NCBI GenBank assembly: GCA_918797485.1 | Contig: CAKKNE010000003.1 | Location: 1,860,001 to 1,924,000, forward strand | From: Pelagomonas calceolata | Taxonomy: Eukaryota; Sar; Pelagophyceae; Pelagomonadales; Pelagomonadaceae | Length of the DNA: 64,000 nt | Direction of reading: 5' to 3' | In this document: positions 46,113-56,057 of the stretch, in pieces | How positions within the stretch are numbered: the stretch's first letter is position 1 | How the letters are laid out: each line of letters starts with the position of its first letter | Position numbers and translations under genes: made by a program | Notes under the pieces: model-generated | What the model was told of the DNA's origin: nothing | What the model saw: the letters and a program-made list of their open reading frames with translations, nothing else | The model's database searches: none

Positions 46113-49100
46113 CTATATAGAGTTCTCCGCCGTCGGCGCGCCGCCCGAAACAGAAATAGGGGCGTCCGTCACGGCCTCCAGGTCCTCCTTCGCGACAATA
46201 GCCTCCGAGCGCCTAGATTTGGGACCAATCAACGCGCAGACCACGGGCATGACCACCAATCCAAACCAGACCGCTAGTATGAGTATGGTCATCAAATATC
46301 GGAAGAACGTCTGGAAGACATAAGTGACGCAGAAGCCCGTCAAGCAGATCCCTAGGATGGTGGAGGTACCCCCCAGGAACACGGGCGGCCCCAATAAATC
46401 GAGGGCCTCGACCGCCCGGTCCTTCCTTGATGACTGAGACGATTCGAGGAACGCCACACAATAATGCGCCGAGGCATCCGTAGCTAGACCCACAGCGATG
46501 ATCACGAAGAACGCCGACACATTATTTAAATGGTCGTCGTACCAATATATAGAACCGTACGTTATTAAACATACCATGATGACACTCGAGGCAACTAAGC
46601 ATGCCGCCCACAAGTCACCCAATAATAATAACAAGACCACCAACACCGCCACGCAAGCGATACATAATGATATCACGGACTCCCTCAGTACTACTCTAAT
46701 GCCTTCGGCAAACACGAACGCGAACTGGTAGAACCGAGGTTTGACAGCAGACGCGTGCTTCCGGCCGAAAGTGCGACTGCGAAGCATGCGGTTCAAAATC
46801 ATGGGCGTATCTAACTCCTTCTTGTTGAACTGCCACCGCACATCGGTCTTCGTCGCGATGATATTGTTCTGAGCATCGAGTAGGACGTCCTCCTGGTAGC
46901 CCTTGCCTTCGTCCGTCTGCAGCCATGTCGCCACGCTATTTTTGTACTCTTCCGAGGTTTGGGGAGGATTACTCGCAGCGTATAACTGATGAGCGTCGTA
47001 CCAGTTCCCCATGACACTTTCTGTCACCACATAAGGCTGCTGCGCGTATTCAGCGTAGAACTTTTGTGTCGTACTACCTTCCACAAAATAATCGGCAGTA
47101 GACGTATACACGCCGATGGGGTACTGGTTGCCGTCGCGAAAGTACTTTTCTTGGAACTCGAAGTCGCTCTTGAACCAGGCGTAGGGCAGGTCGTTGCCTG
47201 AGTCGAGCGAAGCCGTCACGACACCGCCGTGGCCCCACGAGACGCGTAGACTCTCGCGTGGCCGCATCGACGGCGTCGAGGCGACGCGGATTCATGAAGA
47301 CGCCATCATGAAAACCGTCATAAGTTGAAATTCTCGTGAGACACTGGGTCAGCACCGAAGGCGTCCGTCTCGACGAAGAAGTCCTGGTACTGGAAGTCCG
47401 CCGTTACGCGAAAAGCGCCTACCGCTGCTACACAAACTAAGGCTGCGGTGGATAGCAATACGAAGGCCATGCCCGCCTTGCTGAGTAGGATAGACGCGTA
47501 TCGACCCCCAAAGAAGGAGGTAGGTCTAGAACCGTTGATCTTCGGATCACTTAAGGCGTTCTTCACGCAGGGCTTGCAACACCTCATTTGCGCTTCTTCG
47601 TTGAGTTCGCGAGCACCGCGTCTGAGCTTCATCCGCATATCTAAGGTAAGTATAGCTACAAACAAGGTGGTCTGCAACAAGTAGTCCGTCAACACGCAAG
47701 TTCCACAAAAAATGCAGAACGCGCGAATAGCTGGTATCGTAGTGATCGCGCCGGCATAGAACGCGACAGCGTCCGTGATAGAAGTAACGAAGATACTAGG
47801 ACCCGCCGCGGCCATGGCCCGTACCACTCTACGAGAGGCTATTTCATACACGTCCGCGCCGTCTTTTACTCTTTTGGCGTCTTCTGAGAAGTCGCCTCTG
47901 TGAACTAATTCCGCGCCGACAATGACAAACGCATCATCCAAGCCAATCCCCAAAATCAGGAAGATAGCTATCGATGCGGTCGCAGAAAAAACCGTGCCGC
48001 CCGCTATAGCTAGACCGAAACCCGCAGCTACCGCCACGAGTACGACACACGCGGCCGCAACACCGAGCCACCCTCGCGACGCATACGGATCCTTGCGCTG
48101 GTGCATGGCCCAGAAGGCATATAAGAAGATGAGGATCGACGCGCCATTGATCAGGGCCTGGTCGTAATCAAAGCCACCTCCCACGTTCTCGGACTGAGCA
48201 AAAGAAGTAAGGGGCTTGAGCGGCTTGTCGAGGTAGTCGTAGGAGCCCTTGTCTCGGATCTTGTCGAACTCCTTCTCCAATTCTCGATTCTTCTTGTCTC
48301 TGCCGCCCTTTTTCGTTTTTGCATTCAGGTAGAAATTCAACTGGAGCGTGCCTATACTAGTAACTAATCCAGCGTCATCCCTCGAAATCTTCCCGGCGTT
48401 CTGGCCGAGCACGACGAACGGTCCTGCTCCGCTGCAGCAGTCGGGCACGTCGTCTCGGTTGATCGTAGCTATTATGTCAGTATCCGCTTCGAGCGTCGCG
48501 CGGTCCCAGCCCCAAAACGCCAAGATGCCGGACTTCTGGCCTGTGTGGTTTTTTTGTGTCTTGTCTCTGCGTGTGTCTCTCCGACTCCATCGGCCCTCTC
48601 GACGCCATCGACGCTACGGAGGCTTTATACGTCCACCTCCACGCCATCGAGGCGGCGCTTCTCTCTGTGTCTGTGTCTCTCGTCACCCTCGCGTCGATGG
48701 CGTGGGGCGCCTCGACGCCATCGGCGCGACGCCGTCGACGCGATAACACTCACGGACGCCGCATCGCACAAGGCTGCGCCGGGTTCCGCGTGTTGACCGC
48801 GCAACTCCTTTCATCGTAGCCGCGGTTCCCGCCGTCCGACGACGTCGCCAGGACGCGGTCGTAGACGTCGAACACCTCCAAGAGAGCTTCTTTGTCGAGC
48901 AAATTACGGCCGTTCTTGTGGTCGAGGATCATCGTGCTCACACTAGCGTCGTTCGGGAAGCGCGATTCGACCCAGCGCCGATCCCTGAACGCGCGGCTGT
49001 TGTCCGGCACAAACAATTTGTCGGGCTGGTCCTCAGACTTGATGTTCATGAAGCCGAGCGTGCATAGAGCACTGATAAACAACGCTAACGCTATCGTCGT

Positions 49101-49253
49101 CCAGGGCTTCGTCGAGACCCAGGTGGCTACTTTCGCGGTGCCCGCGGCGATGCCGTGGTCGACGGCCGCCGCGGCGCGCTGGAGCGCCGTCGGCTGCTTT
49201 TTTGTTGTGGTTTCGTCGGCCACCTTGTCGGAGGACTCGACCATGTTGCCCAT
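46113..49253 (-). CDS. Patched/Dispatched-type RND permease with sterol-sensing domain
   Basis: Three exons (49253-48770, 48540-47356, 47197-46113), phase 1 at both junctions, 917 aa. Exon 1: first span (WTTIALALFISALCTLGFM) and first luminal domain (PDKLFVPDNSRAF, ERSCAVNT). Exon 2: rest of the luminal domain with Cys pair, then five spans forming a sterol-sensing-like unit with the RND signature GIGLDDAFVIVGA. Exon 3: second luminal domain and five spans with VGLATDASAHYCVAFLESS, the mirrored TM10 motif. Length and 12-TM layout fit Patched-domain/NPC1-like proteins that move sterols or other lipids. Splicing joins PAQP-C-QKSGILAFWGW and DAF-G-NDLPYAWF, both sensible family positions. Confidence 0.85.
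47198..47355 (-). mobile_element. Introner-derived intron 2 of the RND gene
   Basis: 158 nt, GTGCTGACC ... CTCGACTCAG. It includes GATGGCGTCTTCATGAATCC, CGCCTCGACGCCGTCGATG and a GAGAGTCTACGCGTCTCG element related to the GAGAGAGCC block of the receptor introns. Confidence 0.55.
48541..48769 (-). mobile_element. Introner-derived intron 1 of the RND gene
   Basis: 229 nt, GTGCGATG ... AACCACACAG. At least four introner cores in alternating orientation (CGATGGCGTCG, CACGCCATCGACGCG, CGATGGCGTGGAGG, CGATGGCGTCGAG) and GAGACACAGACACAGAGAG between them; it could be a nested or tail-to-tail double insertion. Confidence 0.6.
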
Positions 49254-49532
49254 TCGAGCGCTTGTCGTCGCGTAGGCGAACTAGTTGCTCCTTGCAGGGG
49301 AATGTGCTTTGTCAGTCTGTTCGCTGCCAGAGCGCGCAGCGATAACCAAGCTTTCTCGTTATTGAAATGTGGTGTCAGAGATGCGCCTGCAGCCTTCCTC
49401 GCAGCTTGCGACTATCGCCTCGCGGCAGCACGAGCAATAGACCGATGACAATGCCCACTGAGGCAGAGCAAAGTGAAACCGGGCCGGGAAACGGACGCGT
49501 CTAATCACTCTTCTTGTCATTCTTACACTGAT

Positions 49533-50090
49533 TCACAGGTACGCGATCGTCATGAACAGGCAATCATCTTCAAAACTCTCGACGCGCGCCTCGCGCGTGG
49601 GCGGCAGCAGGTCCTTGAGACCGAGCTGGCAGAGCTCGTCCAGCGCCAGGTCTTCGTCGAGGCCGCGCCCTTCGAGGAACTCGGCGCGCGTCGGCGCCGG
49701 GAGGCGGAGGAACGCGTTGATGGCCGGCGCGGGGAGCGGGCGCGAGAGCGCCGAGAGGATCGCGCAGGAGAGGTCGTCTTCCGTGGCGTAGCCGTCCGTC
49801 GGCGAAAGGCCTGAGATCCGAAAGTTCCTCAGGCCAAAAGCTTGTTCGACGCCCTCGTCGTTGATGACGACCACGATGCGCACGGGGCCATGCACCGCCG
49901 GCGACAGAGCCGTCGTGGCAATGGATGACGGCGACGCGCGCCCGCCACGCGTCTCCAGGCGAACCGTCGTCAACCGCCCGCGGCAGGCGTCGCACGCACA
50001 GACGGCTTCGGCCGCGTTCATGATCGAGCGGAAGGGAAAGCCGCGGCGGGCCTTCCGCGCCTTGCGCGCCGAGCCGAGAGACTTGGGCAT
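49533..50090 (-). CDS. Hypothetical protein
   Basis: 185 aa from the first ATG of the frame at 50090 (MPKSLGSARKARKARRGFPF); the open frame upstream has no ATG. CACDACRGRL may be a small metal site. The C-terminal 90 residues (GLSPTDGYATEDDLSCAIL ... EDLALDELCQLGLKDLLPP) are helical and acidic. No signal peptide or membrane span. Family not recognised. The 279-bp gap before it (49254-49532) separates it from the RND gene start, tail to head. Confidence 0.5.
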   Translation of the reverse strand: MPKSLGSARKARKARRGFPFRSIMNAAEAVCACDACRGRLTTVRLETRGGRASPSSIATTALSPAVHGPVRIVVVINDEGVEQAFGLRNFRISGLSPTDGYATEDDLSCAILSALSRPLPAPAINAFLRLPAPTRAEFLEGRGLDEDLALDELCQLGLKDLLPPTREARVESFEDDCLFMTIAYL

Positions 50091-50436
50091 ACTTCCTTCT
50101 GGTGGCGCTAGGCAGTCGTAGCTCGCCGCGCGCCCGGCAAAGAGGCTGCGCGCAGCCTCGGAAGGTAATCGATCTAACGTCCTCGCAAGCGATTCTCCAG
50201 CGCAGCGCGCGGCGTAGCAAAGTATCAGCGAGGCTGGGACCTCACGCGTGCACAACCTAGCTGTCCGCGCGAGCTAATACGCTCGCAACACGAGGCAATT
50301 TGCGAGAACGACTCGGCATAATCACCTAGTCTAGACACACTAGAAGCGCAGTCGAGAGCCGCTAGTCAGTCCTAGCACCGTACAACAAGTCGAGAGCTGT
50401 CTTGAGAACTACGTTCACACAAAAAGGCAATTATAC
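50091..50436. promoter_or_regulatory. Intergenic region with a cluster of CTAG words
   Basis: 346 bp upstream of the gene at 50090. Around 50326-50376 five CTAG tetramers fall within about 50 bp (CACCTAGTCTAGAC, then CACTAG, CCGCTAGTC and TCCTAGC). This looks like one or two decayed copies of the palindromic motif. Confidence 0.35.
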
Positions 50437-53400
50437 TCACACCACGGACACCCCCAACGACGACGACTCCGCGGCAACGTCGTCGGCCGATGCGAGGAAC
50501 ACGTCGTCGTCCCGCGCCGCGTCCTCCAGATCGACGCGCTCCAGGATCTCCCGGATCTTCAAGCCGTAGTCGGCGTGGGCGCCGATCAAGTCTGACACGT
50601 CAACGTCCACCGCCAGCCCGGGCAGCGAAAGCGGCGCCAAGCCTGCCACGCGCGCCGCCCACGACTGCATCCGAAACAACACGGCGAGCATCAGGTCGTT
50701 CGGCGAGTAGCAATTGACGAGCCGGCCCGCCACGACGCCCGACGCGGCGCGCCAGCGCTCCGTGGTCGAGCCGCCCGTGCCGCGCAACGGCGCGCCCAAT
50801 AAAACGGCGTGCTCGACGATGCCGCGAAACGAGTCGCGATTACGATCCAGCGCTTCGTGCGCCTCGGCGTCCTGCCAACTAACCTCGACGCGCGCCGTCG
50901 CCGAGACCTGCGAGCGGAGGCGCAGTCGCATCGATGGCGTGGAGGCCGATGCAATCGAGACTCGACGACCGGGACGATGTCGCATCGATGGCGTGGAGGC
51001 CGAGTTCAGACCCGGAACCGCACGCCAGAGGCATCAGCCAACGCCGCGAGGCGGATGACGGGCTTGGTTGGATCATCGCGCGCCGCCTGCTTGCGCGCCC
51101 ATGACCTGCGTTACGTGACGGGTCACGTCGATGGCATGTGCGCGGTTTTCCGGCGCCGAGACCGCGCGGGAAGCGGTTCGCCGCCAGGACCTCGTGCGAC
51201 GCCGTCGTCTCGTAGCTCGACGAGGACGCCACGAGCGCGATGTCGACCACGGCGTCGCGCGCCGCGCAGTCGATCTCGACGGACGCGGAGATGTTGTCGG
51301 GACCGGACCACGCGAGGGGTTCCCCCGGGGCCGCCCGCAAGTCGCGAGTTCCGGCCAGCAGCGCGTCGGGCTCGTCGTTTTCAGACGCGCTCCCGAAGAG
51401 GCGCCGCGCGCGCGACGAGACCTTGGCGTTCGAACCGACGGTGTAGCCGGCGCCGGCGCCCGCGCGCACGGCGAGCCGGAGCCGCCGGCCGCCGGCCGCG
51501 TCAATCCAGTGCACGCCGTCGAGCGGCGCGATCGTGAGCGTGCCGTGCAGGCGCTCGTCGTCGTCGACGTCCTCCTCGTCCGACAGAACACCCACGTCCG
51601 ACGACGGGTCCGCGCCGCCCGCGTGCGCCCCGACGCCCACGACCGACGCAGCTCTCGCTCGCCTCTGCTCGCGCCGCCGGCACCGCTTCTGCGCCCGCGC
51701 GTGCCTTCTAGCGAGTTCTTCCAGACAACTAAAAACGACGCGCGCGCCCAGCGAGTAGCCGACCAACGTCACGGGCCGTTCGCCGATGGCGGACCGCGCG
51801 CACAGCGCGTCCGCCAGCGCGACGCCGGCGGCATCCGCCCTCGTCACCGCGAGCGTCCACGTGCCATCGATGTACTTCGTCGCCTGCAACAACGTAATCG
51901 GCAGCAACAGACTCGTGAGGATGAGGCCGACCGTCGTCGCCGCCCCCGCGTACAGGATGGCGTCCTGGCCGGCGCTCTGCGCGAGGCTCGTCGCGAGCGC
52001 CGCCATCGACGCCGTGATCTCGACGAGGATCGCCCGCTCCCAGATCAGCAGATTCAGCTCCGGCGCGCCGCCGGCCCACGCCTGGGGCCACCACCACAGC
52101 TCGACGTCATTACTATCATCGTCCTCCTTGATCGTCGTCGGCGACTCCGGCGCCAGCTCCTCGGCGTCGTCGGTCTCGTCGTCGTCCAAGCCGGCGCCGG
52201 CCAATCTTTCGGCGTCGGCCGCGTTCCGCCTTCGAGCGGCCTCCTCGTCGCCGTCGCCCAGCGCCCGAGACGTCAAATCGACGACGTCGACCGCCTCGTC
52301 CGCTCGAAGTGAAAGCGCGCGGCGCACAATGTTTGAAGCGTCGCCCCGCACCGATGGACCACTGTCGGGCGCGCTGGCTCTCGCGACGGCGGCTTCGAGC
52401 GCGTCCGCGGCCTCGCGCGCGACGGTCTCGTCGAGCCCCGGCGTCAGCGCCTCCGGTGGTGCCGCCGCGTCCAGCGGCGCATCTGGCGCGAGACCGAGGA
52501 GCGCGCGGCACCGCTCCTCCAAAGTTTCTTCGCTCTTTTTGACGACCTTGCCTCGCAGCCGCTCGAGCTGCGACGGCCGACGGGTGGCCACGAACGACTC
52601 GGTCCGGCCCGTCTTCGCGGCCAGGAGAACGCTCCGGGCCCGGTCCCGCGCCTCCACCGCGGACAAACCCTCCTTCTGCTGCAGCAGGCGGCGGAGCTTC
52701 CGCTTGAGGGGCGCGTCCGCGGGCGGGTCGGCGCCGTAGGCGGCCGCGTAGTCCGTCGGGTCTCGCATGCTCCCCGCGACGCAGACGGCCACTGTAAGTC
52801 CGCTCGCTTCGGGTTTCGGGGCGATGCCGCGAACCTGTGTGCGTCGCGTCGATGACGTGAGAAGCGCCGCGACATTTGATTTCTACACAGCCGCGAACAA
52901 TTTCGAAGTCCGTGAGGCCGGCGACGCGGCGCGACGTCCGGTAGCCAGCGAGCCCGGCGCCGGCAGCGCCGAAACCAGCGGCGAAGAAGAGCGAGTAAGT
53001 AGTCGCAAATGTGGCGACCGACGACGCGCCCCAGACCGTCGAGCCGCCTAGTGCCACAGCTAACGCGGGAGCCGCGACGCCGGCCGTCACGGCGACGGCC
53101 ACTCCGGTCGCGGTGGCGGCGGCGCCAATGGCCGCGTAGCGCAGGGCCGCCGCGGCGTTCGACTCGCGGCGCTCCACGGCCGGCGCCGGGCCCGCGGCGC
53201 TCCGCAGCGCGACGGCCACGGCCCGCTCGCTCTGGCGCAGCCAGCCCTTGTCGTAGTCTAGCGCCGCGGCGACGCGCGCCACGCAGCGCCTCGCGCGCGC
53301 GTCGTAGGCGCCTTTGGCGTGCACGAGCGGTGCCGCGAGTAGACCCTCCAGCACCTTGCGCCGCAGCGTCACGCCGTCGGCGCGCGCCCGGAGGATAGCG

Positions 53401-53699
53401 GCGAGCTCGTCTCTCGCCTTGCGCGCATCCGAGCGCGCGAGCGGCTTGAGCGCGGCGGCCCACGACGAGTGCTCGAGGCTCGGCGGCACCGCGCCAACGC
53501 CGACCGCTGCGGCGGCCGCATTGATGTATGCGGCGTTGAACGCGTCTTGCTCGCCGTCGTCGCGCAAGCTGCACGCCGCTAGGCAGAGCAGAGCCGTGGC
53601 TGCCTCGGCGTCCCACGGCTCGGTTTCAGGTGGCGGTGGCGGCGTGGCAGTGCTGCTATTTGTCCGTGGCGGCAGGGGTGGTGCTGGCTGATCGGCCAT
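50437..53699 (-). CDS. TMCO4/DUF726-family alpha/beta-hydrolase
   Basis: Three exons (53699-52899, 52834-51191, 50907-50437), phase 0 throughout, 971 aa. The N-terminal Ala-rich region has two hydrophobic spans (AAIGAAATATGVAVAVTAGVAAP and FATTYSLFFAAGFGAAGAGLAGY). Exon 2 carries the family core: VAVCVAGSMRDPTDY, WWWPQAWAGGAPELNLLIWE, and the nucleophile elbow VTLVGYSLGARVVFSCLEEL. Exon 3: FRGIVEHAVLLGAP, AGRLVNCYSPNDLML (catalytic Asp) and GAHADYGLKIREIL (His). Function in relatives is poorly known (membrane-bound lipase-like). Unusual: about 180 residues of beta-rich sequence are inserted between the Ser elbow and the next core strand. The exon 2 donor is GAG|GTCCTG; a 9-bp repeat nearby suggests other donors but breaks the frame. 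Confidence 0.8.
50908..51190 (-). mobile_element. Intron 2 of the TMCO4-like gene with introner cores
   Basis: 283 nt. Two near-identical blocks (CGGCCTCCACGCCATCGATG, about 55 bp apart) precede CTCCGCTCGCAG. GTCTCGGCG stands right after the acceptor and again at 51162-51154 inside the intron's 5' part. The family of the element is the same core, with GATGCG in place of GACGCG. Confidence 0.55.
52835..52890 (-). mobile_element. 56-bp introner with terminal inverted repeats and perfect 8-bp target duplication
   Basis: On the minus strand the element begins CTGTGTAGAAATC and ends GACGCACACAG. It is flanked by GTTCGCGG on the left (52898-52891) and GTTCGCGG on the right (52834-52827). The left copy supplies the GT donor and the element supplies the AG acceptor. 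Splicing 52898-52835 restores EI|VRGIAPKPE without any change of frame. It contains the ACGTCATCGACGCGACG core. Confidence 0.8.
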
Positions 53700-53798
53700 C
53701 GTTTCACAACGAGTTAGAATTTAAAATACAGTCTCGAGAGCTTACACGGGAGTCGTGAATGACGCATAGACGGCCGCAGAGCTTGTGGCAGAGCTTCC

Positions 53799-53820
53799 CT
53801 AGTGTCCTTGTGCCGCTAGC
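53799..53820 (+). promoter_or_regulatory. Palindromic CTAG promoter motif
   Basis: CTAGTGTCCTTGTGC, then CGCTAGC and TAACTT. Lies in the 302-bp divergent gap 53700-54001, 100 bp and 182 bp from the two starts. Confidence 0.6.
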
Positions 53821-54001
53821 TAACTTACAAGATCGTGAGAGTAAATCTACCGGTACCAGAGCAACCTAGCGAAGCCCTGCTGCCAGATCTCGTCCACTCG
53901 AGCCTCGGTTGCCGCCAGCCCTTGCCTCTGCAGAAACTAGCGCCGCCGAGGCGCCAAAAAGCACTCAATACAGCAAGCCCGCCAAACCAGCAGCACAAAC
54001 C

Positions 54002-54910
54002 ATGATCCTGAGGACCCTCACGCTGGCCGCCGCGGCCCAGGGCCTCGCTCTCACGCGGAGTCGGCCACGCACGCGGCTGCAGGCCGAGAAGCCCGCCTGG
54101 GCCGACGCCGTCAAGGACGAGGCCGTCGCCGAGGACGTCGTCGCGGACAGCCCGTCTTTATTTGACTTTTTTGGAGGCGCTTCGGTAAATTCGGAAGCCG
54201 CCAAGGCCCTGAAGGAGGAGATGCGGAAGATGGCTGCTACTGTGGATGCTGCCGTGGCCGACGCGCAAAAGGCGCAGAAACAATATGCCCAAGCTGTCAA
54301 TAATGCGGAACGCGCCGAGAAGGCCGCCGTCCAGCGGGAAGAAAGAGCCATCAAGGCCACGGAGGCGGCCAAGGAGGCGGCTTCTACTTTGAGAGGCCCG
54401 CCGCCGGCCGCCGAACTCGAGAGGGCGAAAGTAGAAGGCGAGGCCGAGGCGGAAGAACAGATCGCCGCCTGCAAGGTGAGGGAAGCGGCGGCGTTCGAGC
54501 GCACCGCCAAACTCATCGAGCAGCGGGAAGCGGACGTCAAGAAGGCCGTCGAGGAGAACCGCGCTTTGCTCGCGGCGGCGGAGACGGAGAAGAATCGGGC
54601 GGAACGAGCCCAGAAGGCCGCGGAGCAGCGGCGCGACGCGGCCATCGCGCAGGCGAAGAACATCGCCGATTCGTCTGTGAGACGCGCCGAGGCCGAAGTC
54701 GAGCGCCTAAAAAACGAGGCGTCCGGCACGGCGACGAAGATCGACCCGACGGCCGCGGCCGTCGCCGGCGGCCTGTGCGGTTTGCTCCTGTGCAACACTG
54801 TCGGGTTGGCGCAGCTGGATTTGCTGGGGGCGGGCGCCGGCGCGGCGGCCATGTTCGCGGCGCTGGACTCCATGGGTGCTCCGGAGAAGGAGAAGGTCGA
54901 GGCTAAGTAG
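54002..54910 (+). CDS. Plastid-targeted coiled-coil protein with C-terminal hydrophobic hairpin
   Basis: 302 aa from the ATG at 54002. MILRTLTLAAAAQGLALTRS, then RPRTRLQAEKPAWA reads as a signal peptide plus transit stretch. About 70-250 is a long Ala/Glu/Lys/Arg coiled coil (EKAAVQREERAIKATEAAKEA and similar). About 255-290 is a Gly/Ala-rich hydrophobic segment (AAAVAGGLCGLLLCNTVGLAQ ... GAGAGAAAMFAAL) able to form one or two spans. It is probably a thylakoid or envelope membrane-associated structural protein, by architecture only; no named family. Confidence 0.62.
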   Translation: MILRTLTLAAAAQGLALTRSRPRTRLQAEKPAWADAVKDEAVAEDVVADSPSLFDFFGGASVNSEAAKALKEEMRKMAATVDAAVADAQKAQKQYAQAVNNAERAEKAAVQREERAIKATEAAKEAASTLRGPPPAAELERAKVEGEAEAEEQIAACKVREAAAFERTAKLIEQREADVKKAVEENRALLAAAETEKNRAERAQKAAEQRRDAAIAQAKNIADSSVRRAEAEVERLKNEASGTATKIDPTAAAVAGGLCGLLLCNTVGLAQLDLLGAGAGAAAMFAALDSMGAPEKEKVEAK

Positions 54911-55146
54911 ATTTTATGCGGTCGCGGCGGCGAGGCGTCGAGGGTTTATCCGGTCGCGTGATCCGGTCGCGTCGCGTCCGAGGCGTAGCTGCACGGGTTT
55001 TGTCGACCGCTTTTTACAGTTTTTTGGGCAGGTGGCGACACACGAGTGCGTTGCGCACCTGGAAGGCAGTGTAATAGGTTGCCTACACACGTGCGGAACG
55101 CTTCGCAACGCGACATCCATTCGTACGGCTGCGTGCAAGGACTTGC
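54911..55146. other. Plus-to-plus intergenic region
   Basis: 236 bp. Apart from a GGTCGCGT doublet at about 54953-54972 I see nothing in it. Confidence 0.3.
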
Positions 55147-56034
55147 ATGCTGCTCAGCTGCGGTGGGATGATGCAAAACGCAGCCCGCCGCACCCTCCTC
55201 GTCGCCGCAGCAACCGCACGCGCCCTCTCGACAACAACGCAAGCGGACCTCGCCAAGGTCTTCCGCCGCCGCGTGTTGTACGAGGACAACCACGTCCTCG
55301 CGTTCGACAAGCCGGCGGGCGTGCTGTCCCAGGGCGACCGCACCGGCGACCCGTGCGTCGCGGACTACGCCAAGGCGTTTCTCGCGGAGGGCCGCGGCAC
55401 GCAGTACGCGAACCCGGCGCACCGGCTCGACCGGCCCGTGTCCGGCTGCATGCTGGTGGCGGCCTCGAGTAAAGCTGCGACGCGCTTGACGAAGGCGTTC
55501 GCCGACGGCCGCGTCGACAAGCGCTACCTCGCCGTCGTCGACGGCGTGCCCCGGCGTCCCAGCGCCGTCCTCGTCGACGCGATGCGGTCGCCGTCCGGCG
55601 GCGCTGCGAAGCCGACGGCGTGCCGGTCGCTCGCCGTGCTCGATGAGGAGCCTAGTGATTGGTCGAGCTTCGAAGTGCCGACGGGCTGGAAGCTGGCCGC
55701 GACGAGCTACGACGTCGTGGCCCAGGCTGATGGTAAAACGCTCCTCGAGGTGTCGCTGCCGCACGGCGGCCGGCGGCACCAGATCCGCGCGGCGCTGAGC
55801 CACGCCGGCACGCCCATCTGCGACGACGTGAAGTACGGCTCCTCCAAAACGACGGGCGTCGTGCCCTTCATCGGGCTGCACGCCTCGACGCTCGAGTGCC
55901 CGCACCCTATAGCGGACAAGCCACCCATCGCCGTCGCCGCGCCGGTCCCGGACGCCTGGCGCGACCGCTACGGCGGAGCGATCGCCGGCGCCGCAGCGGC
56001 GCAAATCAAAATGTTCGGGATGTTTAAGTTGTGA
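55147..56034 (+). CDS. RluA-family pseudouridine synthase, probably mitochondrial
   Basis: 295 aa. The start at 55147 or Met8/9 gives an Arg/Ala/Ser leader (NAARRTLLVAAATARALSTTT), like a mitochondrial presequence. The catalytic fold is complete: VLYEDNHVLAFDKPAGVLSQ, HRLDRPVSGCMLVA with catalytic Asp95, KRYLAVVDG, and LPHGGRRHQIRAALSHAGTPICDDVKYG (the R-HQIR-H-G-P-GD block). It isomerises uridine in rRNA or tRNA. C-terminal GAAAAQIKMFGMFKL is unremarkable. It ends 23 bp from the convergent transporter gene. Confidence 0.9.
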   Translation: MLLSCGGMMQNAARRTLLVAAATARALSTTTQADLAKVFRRRVLYEDNHVLAFDKPAGVLSQGDRTGDPCVADYAKAFLAEGRGTQYANPAHRLDRPVSGCMLVAASSKAATRLTKAFADGRVDKRYLAVVDGVPRRPSAVLVDAMRSPSGGAAKPTACRSLAVLDEEPSDWSSFEVPTGWKLAATSYDVVAQADGKTLLEVSLPHGGRRHQIRAALSHAGTPICDDVKYGSSKTTGVVPFIGLHASTLECPHPIADKPPIAVAAPVPDAWRDRYGGAIAGAAAAQIKMFGMFKL

Positions 56035-56057
56035 TACGAATAGAACGTGGTTAACTA

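Noticed and set aside
51154-51162. GTCTCGGCG direct repeat as proof of a second perfect target duplication
   Set aside because: Using it as donor breaks the reading frame between exons 2 and 3; listed only as an unresolved observation.
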